Shown in pieces: positions 1 through 12,900 of a stretch of 64,000 nucleotides of DNA. The DNA comes from Lepisosteus oculatus (Eukaryota; Chordata; Actinopteri; Semionotiformes; Lepisosteidae). Location: positions 1,858,501 to 1,922,500 of the forward strand of contig NC_090698.1 in NCBI RefSeq assembly GCF_040954835.1, given 5' to 3'. Position 1 is the stretch's first letter. Every line of letters begins with the position of its first letter. A program made the position numbers and the translations under genes. The notes below the pieces were generated by a model. That model was given only the letters and a program-made list of their open reading frames with translations, did no database searches and had not been told where the DNA came from.

Positions 1-19
1 GGTTGCCGATTTTTTAACA

Positions 20-165
20 TTACTTTATTAGCCCTATACAATTTCTTGCATTAGGAATTATCTTTTCGCATACCCCAGCTTGCTCTCCATGAGAGACACA
101 GCACACAGATAGGGAGAGAGCCTGGGATTTAACAGGGTGCAAACACAGTATCCTTTTACAGGCCC
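20..165 (-). repeat. tRNA-derived SINE, 3' part (truncated)
   Basis: The stretch shares its tail and adjoining body with the fuller copy at 19039-19311: the CTAATAAAGTA-type end read on the - strand, the ACAATTTCTTGCATTAGGAAT-type block and the CAGCTTGCTCTCCATGAGA block. The tRNA-like head is missing here, so this is a truncated copy lying just upstream of the SNARE gene promoter region. Confidence 0.6.
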
Positions 166-239
166 TGTAAAGCCCTGAGCGGGACTTCAATTATCGACAA
201 GACAGCTGCCCACTCAGCTGCACGGGTTTGACCCACAGC

Positions 240-610
240 CTTGGCACACCGCACGTCCCGCGAAACCATCAGGCCGGCCCCCCGGCCAGCTCGGCCACAC
301 GCCGCAGGTGACGCTCGCAGGTGCGAGTTGCCGGGGCAACCTGCCTCCGAGCGCTTCGTGGGCCGGACCCCGCCCGGGAGGAGGGGCTGAAGCTCACTGG
401 GGCGAGCCTATAGCGCTCGGCCCCACCCCCACCTCTGGGCTGACTGCCACCGCAGCCGTTCCAATCGCAGACGCGTCTGCGGCACCTGCAGGAAGCGAGA
501 TCGGAGACTGCACGCTGGCGGAGGCACAGAGGCGGCGAGCAAATACAGGTGGCTGAGCCCTTTCTCGTCTCCAGCCTCACAGGGACTAGGAAAACAGCCC
601 GCATCCACAG
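240..610 (+). promoter_or_regulatory. CpG-rich promoter and noncoding exon 1 of the SNARE gene
   Basis: About 370 bases are much richer in CpG and GC than the flanks. They end in a good donor (CACAG then GTAAGA, boundary 610/611). No convincing protein start lies in it, and the first coding exon of the gene is at 9980. SNAP25 genes also begin with a noncoding exon, so this is read as the CpG-island promoter plus a 5' UTR exon. The transcription start cannot be placed from sequence; there is no clear TATA box. Confidence 0.55.
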
Positions 611-2184
611 GTAAGAACGTCATGCCGGCAGTTAACTTGTAAAACACAAGTTTCTTCCCTAACTTTGTTTTTGTTTCCGGTAACTGAAAGCGAACTTTTC
701 GTTAAATAATTTCTGAAATGACTGGCCAGCACGGGGTCAGATAACGTACACAGATCCCGGTTGCCTCTCAGGTTAGAACGAGTGAAAGAGGCAACCCGTC
801 CCCTTTCACCTGTGTTTTTAACTCTGGGTTCGTGCTCGAGGTGAATTCTGGAAGTCGCTTCGCTGGAGCTGTTTGGGGGCGTTATGAGATGGGAGAAGGA
901 GCCGAGCGCTGGTTGTGCTCGAAGCAGATGTACTGGCTGCACTGGTCGCATTTTCGTGTTTTCCTGCGGAGAGACGGTTCGGCCGGATAGATATTCGCGT
1001 GCTTGTCATATGCGAATATTTCAAGTAACATTGTCTCAGTTCAGGGTGGATTGATAAAACTTGCCAATAACCAAGTTGTTTTGATCATTGTTGTTGTTGT
1101 TGTTGTTGGCCGTAAACTGGACTGCATGTTTGTTACTCCTAAAAGATTAGAATTTGCGCTGTTTCCAGCGGCTGTTCTCCTAGTGTCCCCGGACCGGCGC
1201 AGACTCCACAGCTGGGCATTGGTCGATACAGCTGTGGTCGCCGATTGATCCCGGGGATAACTCGGATTGAGTTAGCCGGGCATGGAAACCCGTCTGAACA
1301 ACATGTTCAAAATCGCCTAAACCAACGGCGAGCGCATTTCAGATAATTGAGTTACCTTTTCCTATAATTAATTTTATGGTTGAGGCGGACATCCTAAGCG
1401 GTTTACTTGTGTATCCATTCAGAGAGCTGGGCATTTTGCAGGCGCTTCTGAGTGAAGTACCTCGGCCCGAGTACAGTGAGCAGCAGCGTCTTGTCTGGCA
1501 CTGGAGCACGCCGGCTTGCAGCTGGGAGTCCTGAGCCTCAGCCCTGCCTGCTGCACCCCACATCATGATCAAGCATATTAAGGAGCAGGAGTAACCTAGG
1601 AGGAGCACCACATCTAAAAATCGATTCTGTGAAGTGTAAAAGAAAAGACGTAGTAGAAAAACGCTTGTCATTAGGGGTGAAGTTCAGAGATTTTAAATGA
1701 ACAAGTAAAGGTTTTTTCTTTACTGTTGAAGACGCCATAAGAAAGCTCCACCGCTAAAACATTGTGCTTCTTTTGATCTCTTCTTAGCAAGGAATAAACC
1801 TTAAATGCTAAATGCTTGCTGATCCAGCTCCCTACTTGAGATTTTAAATGGCTCATCACCATCAGTGTGAACAACCAGCACCTCATAGTTCACATGTGAG
1901 CAACCTTTAAAAGGTCAACTGGTTCAGAATTTCGAACAAACGATCATCAGCATTAAAATAAACAAAACGCCTAATTTGATTATTCACGATCACGATGATC
2001 TTTTGCCGGGGGGGCATTTCCCACCGATGAAGTCATTTTGAAACCCAGCACATGCCAAGTCATCTCCTCCAGCCTTCCCAGCAACAGCATGTGACCCCTG
2101 ATGAAAATAGATCGCAACGAGGAGACTCCTGAGTTTCTACATTAGAAGTAAGAAACTTCCTTCTGCATAGATAAAACTTCTGCA

Positions 2185-2320
2185 GTGTAGTGGAACAGAC
2201 TGGCTGTGGGTTCGAGACCCTGACGCGGGCAGTGCTGATGTGCCCTGAGTGAGGTGCTTCGCCCCAGGAGCTCCATAGCTGTATAGCTGTATAGCTTTGC
2301 TGGAGGGGCGCCCCAGAAGC
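2185..2320 (+). repeat. tRNA-derived SINE fragment
   Basis: The segment carries a B-box-like GGTTCGAGACC. It is followed by the usual fish SINE wording (ACGCGGGCAGTGCTGATG, then a GAGTGAGGTGCTTCGCC block corresponding to the common 'gagcaaggtacttcacc' motif). The head upstream is weak, so this is an old or truncated copy. Confidence 0.45.
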
Positions 2321-4009
2321 GGTCAAGGCCATTCTCTGTGCGTTAAGGTCTTCACCTGCCCTTCGCATGGGAGCCTCTGGGGCAGCGAATGTCCATGCCT
2401 GCCTTTCAACATTGCAGTGCCTGCGAAATGTTAAATTAATGGCAAACAGATGTCTGAATGTGCTTTAGGAAACCATCCAGGAAAATCTCACCAGACTGAG
2501 TGTCAGTTAAGTGCTGCTGTGCCCAACAGAGAGCCCTGTCAGGGAGAATGTGGTGTCCCACAGCCTGCACAGTTCTCTTCTGTGGGGCGGAGGATAAGGT
2601 GGTCTGGCAGCTCCATGTAGGTGTTTGTGTAAAAACACATCTGTGCACATTTCCCTGTCTTGCGAGTCTCCTTGTAAATGGCAGGCTTTCCGAGAGGGAT
2701 GTTTCTGCTGAAGCGGATGTGTGGTGCCCAGTTCCCCAGTCTTAGAGAACAGAAAGCAAGCGTGCAGCAGATGCTTTGGCTGTCTCCGCAGTGCTGCGGG
2801 ATACTGTGTTGGGAAAAGAGAAATAAACGTGCACTGCGCTGTCCTAAAACACACAGGGCTTAGACTGATGCAGGTGCTAATTCCAGGCAGAGGCAGACCT
2901 GTACCTCAACAGCAGTCTAATGCGCAGCGTTAATGGGTTGTAAATGGGTTGAAATGGAGAAGTATGGTGACAAAGTGCTGCACACTTCTTCTGAATAAAG
3001 AGCATGGTCTTCATGAATAATGCATTTCAGCAACAGATGTTTGCTATTGAAGTACTGCCCTGCTCGCTCTTTAAACAGTCCCAGCTGGGAGCTTTATTGC
3101 TTTTGTGTAGACTTTTTCTTTATAATCGTCAGCAGAGCAGTCCATTGTAGCCGGGGTCTCAAAATAAGTTCTACCTTATAGCGATGTCCTAAAGCAATTC
3201 TGAGTTCTGCAGCATTTTCTGGAGCCGCTGAGGCGGTGAGACAAGAGCAGTGGCTTTAATCCCTTGTCTATGTTCACACTGCCCTTCTTCTCAATTGCTG
3301 CCCACTGTTGTGAACTGCTCTTGTGGAGCAAGGACTTCGACACAGGAGACGGGTGTTTCACAAGGAAATAAAAAAGAAGCTCAGGGTGTGATGGATTGTT
3401 TACTCAGATAAATATAGTCTTTTGATCCTTTCTGTTAAATATTGTGAACAGGGCTTAAGATAAAAGTGGCACATCACTCCTGCCATGTGATGATGTATTA
3501 ATCTTATTTTCCAGTCACACTGTGCAATATTTAAAATCCCCACCTGTGTATCTTCAGATTTAGCGCGCGCTCTTTCCCTCTCCGCCGGACAGTTCGAAAG
3601 GGTAGAGTGTTTGAACAGCAGCACAGGTGCAGATTCCCTGCGAGAAAACGGAATGCAGAAAGTGTAAAGAAATTCAGGAAAGCCAGGTGAATGTTTGTTG
3701 CTGCGAAGTGGCTTTTTAATGGAAGCTATTTATAATGGCACTGCTCTGCTCCCTGCTGGAACTGCAGGAATCTCATTGTGCTGGAGCTAATTCCTCGCCA
3801 TGGGTATTTTTAACAGGGGTGGAGGGGGGGTTATGTATTCACTTCACAAACATATGAAGTCAGCAGTTACCCCAACGCTCTCTAAAAAAGCCATTTTCCT
3901 AGTTTTATTCCAGTCGGATTGTTCAGACGTCAGTGGAGAGGTATACTGTAGGTGCAGTACGTTCGCCCATCCTTTTGTATTCTGCTGGGCTCGAGCATGA
4001 CCCGACAGG

Positions 4010-4225
4010 CACAGGGCCCAGCTGTGGCTACACCCCGGACAGGGTGCCAGTCTGTCACAGGGCACCCAGGGCACGCTTAAAGGACACGATTCAGAGGTGC
4101 TAATGGGAGGAAGCCAGAGAACCTGGGGAAAACCCATGCAATCGTGCAGAATACAGAGCCGGAGTCGAACCCAGAACCCTGGTGCTGTGAGGTGCTGGTG
4201 CTGCCCGTGTGCCATGCGGATGAGT
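4010..4225 (-). repeat. Degraded tRNA-derived SINE (fish type)
   Basis: Read on the - strand it has the order seen in the better copy at 36835-37095: a B-box region (GGTTCGACTCCGG), a degraded 'catgcaaactccacac' block, then the 'gtgacagactggcaccctgtccggg' block. The many substitutions mark it as old. Confidence 0.55.
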
Positions 4226-6374
4226 AAAGATCTGCCGTGCTTGGCGTTACTGTGTGGCCGGGCTCTTGGGCCCATGGCTGTGAGAGCAGTAATGATGGTC
4301 TGCCCGCTGGGCGCCGTGCCAGCAGGCTGCAGGGTGTCAGGAACTCGCAGCTCCTGGAGAACATCTCCTCTCTGCAAGGAGCACCTCCTGCCAGCCGGGC
4401 CCCCGCGAGGGAGACAGTCTGCGCCCAGCGGGGCTGCTGGGTGTCAATACGAGGCCATGCAGAGACGCCCGCAGGGAGCTTCCCTGGCCCTCGAGGCAGA
4501 CACTCATTAGCTCACTCCTTTTCAAGAGCTCCTCTTTCTTTGTGACAGCAAATTTACACCTGGTGAAGGCGATTCTCACTTCACCCTGAACAAAGAGGGA
4601 AAAAAATGAATTGACTGCACCAAAGATGTACTGTAGATCAGCATACTGTATGCCAAAAGACAAGTGTTAGTTGCAACATTTCAACATGACATTGAAAACA
4701 GTAAGTGGTGGGGCTCAGAGGAACTCTTTTTATTGTGCAAATCCAGCCCCAGAATCCACTTGCTTTGATTGAAAATGGACAATCACCCGATATTTTTTTA
4801 ATTGAGTAGAGGTTTATGGTTTGTTAGAGTGTGTACTCATTGTAAGATGTCTGTTGTGGACTAAAGTTTATTTTGGTAGAAAAAAAATCAACATAATACA
4901 ACAAATGATTCATTACAGTAGTAGGTACATGTATGATGAATCACGGGCTCTAAAGATACAATTTAAAGCAAGTCAAACAAAGGCAGTTCAATGCTATTTA
5001 AATTAGCCAAGTTGCAGGAATACACGCACTATCCAGAAGATTGGAAGATGTAGTCTGAAAGGGTGAGTTTGACGTGGTGCTGTATTGTCAGAAATGCAAC
5101 CGGTCTGCTCCTGAGCTGAACCCCTCTCTGCAGTCCCACAGCTGAAAGACAAGGCTTGTGTCAGCCCAGCTTCGGACAGCCTGCCTTTCACCTCGTTCTT
5201 GTTCCACGCTGAATCGCATCACTATTGGGGGAAATCAGAAGTTGTGCGAAATCGATCAGTGACAGTGATCCCATACAAGGACACACAGCGGGGTCTGGGT
5301 TCTGGACTTTCTGAAGCACAGCAGTGTGGGGCCAGAGGCTGATGTTTATGCTGTGGGAATGACAGTATGGTTGTAGGAACTCTCAGGCGATTCCACAGAT
5401 ATTACAGTTCTGAGACTCTTTGGGCATCACGTTGGGAGTGCTGGAAAGCTGGATTTAACTGAAGAGTGATCTGCAGCCTGCTGTCCAGTTAAATTTGCAT
5501 GGAGGAAAAGAAGTGGTCAGAAGCTCCTTCCCCCGGACATACCCTGTGGTCTTCTGAGAGGCCCTGAAATCGCCTTTAATATTTTACGAATAGGAGCAGA
5601 GAAAAATGCACTTCGCAGACTGATGCGCTCTTGTAAAAGATAATTACATACCTTTCACTCCGCCTAATCAGGCGTTTGAAATCTTCAAATGCTGAGCATC
5701 CCCTAGGTGCCAATTTCCTTGCCTCTCAAGCTGTGATTCAGCATGTGTTTCGTGTTTGAAATCTTTATTCATTTTTTAAGGACAGAAATAATGATAATTA
5801 CAATTATTATTGTGAGGACAGGTTATTCAAGCCCTTTGACATCTTGGAAGCAAATTGCAATGTGAAAATGCCTTTTGTGTTTTTTCTGCTATGACAGCTG
5901 TGGGAGTGTTATTTCAGCATGTCTGTCAAGCAGATGTTAATGTGTGGGGAAAAAAAGAGCAGTGACATTCAGAAAACAAACTGTGGTAAAACTCATAAAG
6001 GATTCAAATGTAGCCACAACATTTTAACCTGAACGTGTCAATGGACAGTCAGTGTTGCTGCTAGTATGTGCTGTGGCAGAGCTGAAAACACAGATCAGCT
6101 TTCCCTCATCAGCTGTCTGTGGAAAATAAATTAAAATCTTGAATGGAAATAAAGCAAGAAGGCTTTATTTGCCGTTCTTGTTGGTATAACCTGAACTCCA
6201 TCCATTCATCCTTCCATGTTCTGGTGCCTTTTTAAGTCACCTTGCTTATGTAATAAAATACTTCAGAAATTCAGCAAAATAATGTAATTACACTTATGAA
6301 TTGGGCCTCAGGGAGCACATTCCCATACTGTAATGCCATCCGCTAGAGGGCACTATAACAGATCAGCATGACAT

Positions 6375-6690
6375 GGTGCTCCAGCACAGCCTTCCCGGTA
6401 TGAATAAATCCATGCAGAATCCCAGAGCCTATCCCAGAAGCACAGGCAATGAAGGGAATATATCTGTCCATCACAAGCAGTCCACACACTCACAAGGACA
6501 ATTACAGACCCCGACTGGCCAGTTCCCAATGGCAGTTCAAGAGAGAGCCCACACGGACACATGGGGGTACAGGCAAACGTCAGACAGGAGCCACCCCAGT
6601 CTGGAATCAAACCTTGAACCCAAGACTCCCGAGGCAGCTGCTCTCACCACAGAGGTACCAATCCATCCACTTCAGCGCCCCCGGTGTAAT
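6375..6690 (-). repeat. Degraded tRNA-derived SINE (fish type)
   Basis: This is an old copy of the same family as 4010-4225 and 36835-37095. It has a B-box-like region near 6610-6625 and ends near 6680 in the usual CAGCGCC-type head. Recognition rests on the order of short motifs, so the boundaries are approximate. Confidence 0.4.
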
Positions 6691-6786
6691 ATTGAAGTCA
6701 TGGGAATGGCAGACAATATCAGATATCGTTTCAGCTTGATTAAAAACTGAGAGCGGTTTGGAACTCGTGTTTTCTGCATTTCTGAT

Positions 6787-6823
6787 GTTTTCCTAAAGCC
6801 TTTTAGAAAGGCTTTAGGAAAAC
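6787..6823. repeat. Perfect 17-bp stem hairpin
   Basis: Bases 6787-6803 and 6807-6823 are exact reverse complements around a TAG loop (left arm GTTTTCCTAAAGCCTTT). It lies in intron 1 of the SNARE gene. The stem is too short for a typical animal pre-miRNA. Confidence 0.85.
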
Positions 6824-7086
6824 TAGCCTCTCCAAGCGCGTGGCCCTGGGAGGGTTTTAGCAGGCCTTTTTGTGATCGCGTGCTCTGCCCCCACCGTCAC
6901 CTGATGCTGAGCAAACTGGCCCCTCAGCCAGCAGCTCTGCTGCTCTTTCATTAAAACTGCTGTTTACTCAGGCCCTCGCACATCCTGTAGGTGCATTATG
7001 TCTCTTCAAAGAGAGAGAAAGAAGGAGATTACTGGGGCCTGCAGTGGGTTAAAACAGCCCTTTATACTCTGAAGGCTGCAGATATA

Positions 7087-7160
7087 ATTGGGGAAATAAT
7101 ATAATAATAATCAACTTTATTTTATATAGCGCCTTTAAAGGTGGCTTCTCAAAGTGCTTA
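7087..7160 (-). repeat. Short interspersed-repeat tail fragment
   Basis: An ATA/ATT-rich end is followed by TTTATATAGCGCCTTTAAAGG and TCTCAAAGTGCTT. This arrangement is typical of 3' tails of SINE/LINE families in ray-finned fish. Only the tail is recognisable. Confidence 0.4.
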
Positions 7161-9985
7161 TTATGTACCTTTGGTGGTTTAGTGCAATACAGCAGCTTGA
7201 AGAAAACATCAAGCACAACAGGCAGCATGAATAGATGTTTGTTCGTTTACAATCTGATGTGAACAGCCCTTCAGGAGGTTGACGTTGTATACACTGGGTG
7301 AGCAATCAAAGTAGGAAAACCGGGAATTGGTGTCATTATTTTTGGGATGCCAATTTAAAGGAAGTGGGGTTGTGCAGATCTAAAGTAAGTTTCCAATGTG
7401 AGTACTGAGACCTCTTCTGTAGAACAGATAACTAGTTGGAAGAACTAAGGGCTTTGATCTAGTGTGACCTTTCACGAAGTGGAACATTTGGTTGCAATAT
7501 CATTTGTTTCCTGTTTAAATGAATGACTTTTTTTTCTCTCAGTCTTCTCTCTTTCTGCTCCTGTCTTTGTCTCTCTCTTGAGCTCTCAGCACAGGATCAG
7601 CATGTTGCCTGGGTGAAGTGGTAATTAGTGTATAATTATAACCTCGCTGTAGTCCAATGCACTGCCAGTGCTCGATTGTATCGAGAAAGAGGAGAGTGTG
7701 CTTCTGTGTGGGAGTACGTGGGCATGTGTATTGTGTACGTGAGTGTGTGTGTACCTGTGTATTGTATGTGTCCATACTGTACAGTATGTGTAGGTGTGAG
7801 TGCTTGAGTTTCTTTTGTAGAGTCTGGGTTTCATAAATAAGAATATAGTCCTAATAAATGTTCAAAGTGCTGTACCAAAACTTACATGCAGTAACGTACT
7901 ACATACTTGGAGTATATCATTTTGCAATCAAGATGTAAAGATGAGAGCGGCATGATGAACACAGATTAAACTCGGGGAAACAAGAGTAAATGCATGAATT
8001 ACAACAGGTAAAAGTCACACTGCAAAAACAGTTCACATATTTACTGTGGTAAACACTCTTAGGGAACAACTGATGAAGAGTGAAGAATACAGTGCACTCC
8101 AGGTGCTGTGAATTCAGCAATAGAACCTAATCAAGTACAACTCTGCTGACTAGTTTTATAACTGTATTAAATATGCAATTTTCTGCCAGTAGTTTATTTT
8201 TAGCAGCGTGCATACCTGCATTACTTGATGGTAGAATCTACATTGATTCAGGTTTGAATTCCTCAGGTAGGGAACAGAGGGGCCGCAGTAATAGGTGTTT
8301 TGAAAGGAACTGAGCATGTGATATTCTCACTGGAAATGCGTGTGATCGCTGCAGGAGATGAGAACTGGACCCCGAGGAGTCTCCAGTATCGGGAATCGTT
8401 CACCCAGCACAAATCACGCACCATGTCTGAGAAACCTCCTGTTAAAACAAAGCAGAGAGCAGAGCTGAATACAACTGCGGTGGTAACAGAAATTTTGTTC
8501 TCTTGTGCCTTTTAAAGTCAGCTGACTTATTTAAATAACTATATATAAATAAATTACACTAATGAACTGGGCCTCAGGTTCTCGCTAGGCGGTGCTGTGC
8601 CAGCTCTGCAAGATTTGCATTATTGCATTTATTAAGGCCATAGAGATCGAATCCCCGAAACTTCTCCAATGCGCAGTCTTTCCTGTTGGATTAAATCCTA
8701 CAGGTAAGTACCCTGTGCAGCTATGTTGCATATCATGGCTAAACGTGCTTGTTTTATAAATGCATGGAGATGGTGGGGAGGTCACGCCTTGGAGCTCTGC
8801 ACCGGTTACCACTAACCCGCTCCGGGACAGGAGTCCTCTGTTTCTCTCAGTGCACATGAATCGCGAGCAGGGAAGCAGGCTGCCAACAGAGGTGTTAATG
8901 AATCAGTGCAAGTTCCAGCGAGGCCTTTGCAGTGAGCAATTTGCAGCTGTGTTCTGTGTTTTTGACAGCAAAATTTTCTGTGTTTCTTTTCTCTTTTTTT
9001 TTAACTCATCCTAAGCCTCCATGAAGCTCTTGGCATTCCCTGCTTTCCCAGCTCTCACTGGGTCTGTGAGTGGGAGGCATGGATAATACAGAGACAGTAA
9101 CAGCCAAGCAGATACGAAGTGGGGGCCTTTTTACTTCCTTTAATATACACAACTAGGCAGTAATTATCCCTCATCGTTCAAGTCGTTATTGGGCTATAAT
9201 TTGCAATAGCTCTTTTCTTTTCATAAAAATTCATTTGACGAATAATAAAAATGCATATGAATGGCAAAATAATAGATTTGGATCTCGTGTGTGTTGATTA
9301 AACATTATGCTTGGATAAGCAGAGGTTTTCTGATGCTTCTTGTCCAACTCGTTGAGCAAGATAGAAGTGATTTTGATGCCATGGCTGAGACTACCAGTAT
9401 GCTAATAACACCCCTAGTTAATACTTTTCTTCCAGAATTTAACTGCATATTTCACTATTTAGACTCATAAAAACGGGATGATACCAGGAGGTCAAGCAAT
9501 CTTTTTGTAATATTGCTTCCAAAGGTTTGTTTTTTTTAAATAATAGAAAACATGTTAAGACATTATTATTATTATATTAATTCTCATTAGCAAAGATACA
9601 AATAATTCAAATTATTTTTTTGAGATCAAATTTGTTTACTTGTTTTTCTTGACTGCTCTTTGAAAGTTAACTTCCTGGAGGCTGTGGGGTTGTGACATTA
9701 TGTCTCAGAATTCATAGCTTGTGAAAGAAGTGTGATATATAGGCTACAAATGCATTTCAGTAAATTTTAATTGTATACTAAAAATTAATTCCCATTTTAT
9801 GCAGTGCAATTAGCTAACTTTGGTTCAGAAAGTGTTATTTAATAGGAATTGGTAATGCTTCTTCCTAACAGCTAGCTAATAGTCTTGAGGAGCTCAGACG
9901 TGCACCTGACAGGACTAACTGAGTGTGGCTTCCAGGGCTTGGTGAATAAGGAAACCCCCTCTTGGTCTGTCTGTCTCAGGGCAGG

Positions 9986-12900
9986 ATGGCCGCAGACACA
10001 GCCATGCAGACAGAGCTGGAGGAGCTGCAGAGACGGGCCAATCAGGTGACAGACGAGGTAAGTGCTGGACTGGGGGGGCTGCTTTCACATGACCTGACCG
10101 GCGACCTCATCCTGCAGCTCACCTCCACGGGCCCAGCTCATCTCCGCGGCTGCGGCTCGGTGACGTGTTGCCCTCTGTGCATCAGGGACATGAAAGAGTA
10201 AAACGGTTTCTCAGAAATTGCCAATACAGGGCTTTTGTTTGTGATTTTCCACAATCTGTTTTATTCCCAGAATCCCAAAGAAATCCCTTAATGCTCATAA
10301 ACTTCCGTTTGAGATAATGTCTCTGTTATTGCACTTAATGGTTACAGGAAAGATGGCCTGAAAGATTGCAGTGCCCTTTATTAATAACCCCTGCTTTTCT
10401 CTTGATTTCCTGTTTGGGCTGCAAACCTTTTGATTTCCATCTTCCAACGCTCAAGGAGTGAAGAGGTAGTTGATGTTGTTGCCTGGTTGCCGTAGTTCTC
10501 TGCAGGATCCGACATCAGGTGCTGAGTCAGGTCCCCTGTTATACCAGGAGTAACAGGCGATGGCTGCGTCTCACCGACTGGGCTACAGTTGCAGTGACAT
10601 CACCACACTCCCAATTCCCTCCTGTTTTTCCTCCTGTCTGGGGTTACTGGCGTTCATCCCTATCGCTGATGACACTCGCTAGTATCACCAGGCCCAGGGG
10701 AGTTTTCAGCTTTAAACCACACTAATGAAATACAGGTCATCTGAAAGTAGAATAAAAAAGAGGTACAGCTTGTCCGTGAAATGAAATTCCCCACTCGGAG
10801 ACAAAGCTTTCAATGCAAATGATATTTTGAACACGGATATTGACTGAAGTGTTTTTAGGCCACGTGAGGTCAATGGGATCAGGTTAGATTTTTATCCTTT
10901 CATGGGTCAACCTTTGTGTAAGGCAGGGGGAGAAGTAAAACTAACACTAAGGTTTTATCTTGTTCCATGTAAATCAAATCGAAAACGTGAAAATCGATGC
11001 AGTATTAAAATGAGTTTAATAAACCTTTTGTGCCTTGTGCCATAATATTGTGCCACAGGACAATTACTGTAAATAGAAAAGCCACTGAATCTTTGCAGTG
11101 CAACACATTTCTCTATAAATACCCCATGACAGAACAATTGCATGTACTGACTTACTGTAACTAAATAGGAGTGTCTAAGATTTTTTGGCCAGAAATTGTA
11201 TACCTCTCCCACTTAAGAAGTGATGATATAAATTATTTTAGTGTTCTTTCATAAATGTAAACAAGAACCTAGTCTGGACTATTGATTGAGAATTTTCAAA
11301 ACTACTCTGAAACTAAAAAAATAAAATCCATCAAACATCATTCGTCGCTGTTAATGTAGCTGGTGAGTCTAAAAAGACTTAACCTTTTGTGAGAGCTTAA
11401 CTGAGGTTTCAAACAAGGTTCAGGAGGAGTGGAGACTTCCAGAAATCAGAGACATCAACCTTGCTTTCCTGACACCTGAATAAATTGACTTTTAGTCAAT
11501 AAAGTGACTAAATGAATTTACAGTAGCCAGTTCGGCTTCAAGGCTTCAGTATTTAAGGTTGTCTTCATTTTGTTTTCTGGCCTAGAGATGTATGTGATCA
11601 GAAGAAATAAAAGTTCCTATACAGTTAGAAAACAAGTCTAAACACAAAGCTGAACCAGAAAACAAAGTGCAGTAGAAAAAGTTATATTTGGGAATATGTA
11701 TGAAATAGACTGCATTAAGCTTTTGGTCAACTTGTTGTGTTCCTAATTTTCTGAATTCCTGTCTCATCATCAGTGCAGGGAAGTGCCCCCTAACAGTTCC
11801 TATAGGAGAGTTTGCAGTGAAAGTCAGAGAGGAGGACAAGACCCCAGTTCGACCGGTCAGCTGCTCCCTGATTAACCAGCTTCGCTCCAGCTTTCCTGAC
11901 TATCTCTGCTCCACCAGCCCAGTCCTCACGCCCCTCCCAGCAGCCCCTGGGCTCCTCTCCCCTGGGGCACCAGACCATCTGCAGCCACGCCAGTTTAGGC
12001 CAAAACTCGAGAACACCTCAGTCCCTCCACAGGGCTTTCATTAAAGCTAGATCTCTCTTTACAGTGCGTGTGTCATGGGCTTTTATGATGTTGACACTAA
12101 TATCTTGTATTTCTATGTTCTCAATTTCCTCCGTTCTTCTGCTCTCATATCCGCAAGCAGTCTGTTTTTCCAGCAGATGATTAACAATCCTTTCGTTCCT
12201 CCCCAGTCTCTGGAAAGCACTCGACGGATGCTGCAGTTGGTGGAAGAGGTAAGACGGTCTTGGCAATGGAGCTCCCCAGGAAATCTTCCTTTGCCTGAAG
12301 TGATCTGTTCCCCCAAATTATTGAGGACGGGGGCTTCATGTGACCCCGTTCTTAACGTTGTCAGTATTACGTATTCTTATTCCTCTGGAACGGCAAAGAG
12401 AGAGAGAGAGATACACAAAGAGATAATATTTCAGCTGCCTGGTTTCTTCCAAAATAAAATGGAAAAAAAAACATTTTTTTCATTTTATTTTCATCCTCTT
12501 TTCATGCAGAGAAAAAAAATTAAATACAGTAATAAAAGCTCGAGGGACTATCTTTTGCTCAGATTCTTGCATATTTCCGTTGAGGTCAGTGGGATTGTTG
12601 TTTATTGCTGCCCATGTCTGCCACTTGAACCAGAAATATGTTTAGGAGCTGCAGCTCTATTTTTACAACTTGTCCTATCCATTAGACGCGTTCGCTGGCA
12701 GGCACAGCTGAAAGGGAAGAGCCCATACTGTTTTCCATAATGGCCTGCCCACAAAGAGAGGTAGATGCATCAAGCTGCTAGCTACACTTTCAAGAGCTGC
12801 ACCGTTCCTGTGCACGAGCCGTCGAAGCGTGATGTGGGCACACGCAAGACTGCTTCCGACCCTGAGTGATCTCCCTCTGATGGGAACAATGGAGCCCAGA

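Larger units (their letters stand above)
611..9979 (+). other. Intron 1 of the SNARE gene (long, no coding exon seen)
   Basis: The interval between the donor at 611 and the acceptor at 9978-9979 is AT-richer than the exons. It holds a short GTT microsatellite (about 1087-1110), SINE pieces (2185-2320, 4010-4225, 6375-6690), a fish-type interspersed fragment (7087-7160), a perfect hairpin (6787-6823) and GT-rich sequence (about 7700-7800). No ORF in it has recognisable protein similarity. Confidence 0.6.

Noticed and set aside
6787-6823. microRNA precursor
   Set aside because: The 17-bp stem with a 3-nt loop is too short for a typical Drosha/Dicer substrate.
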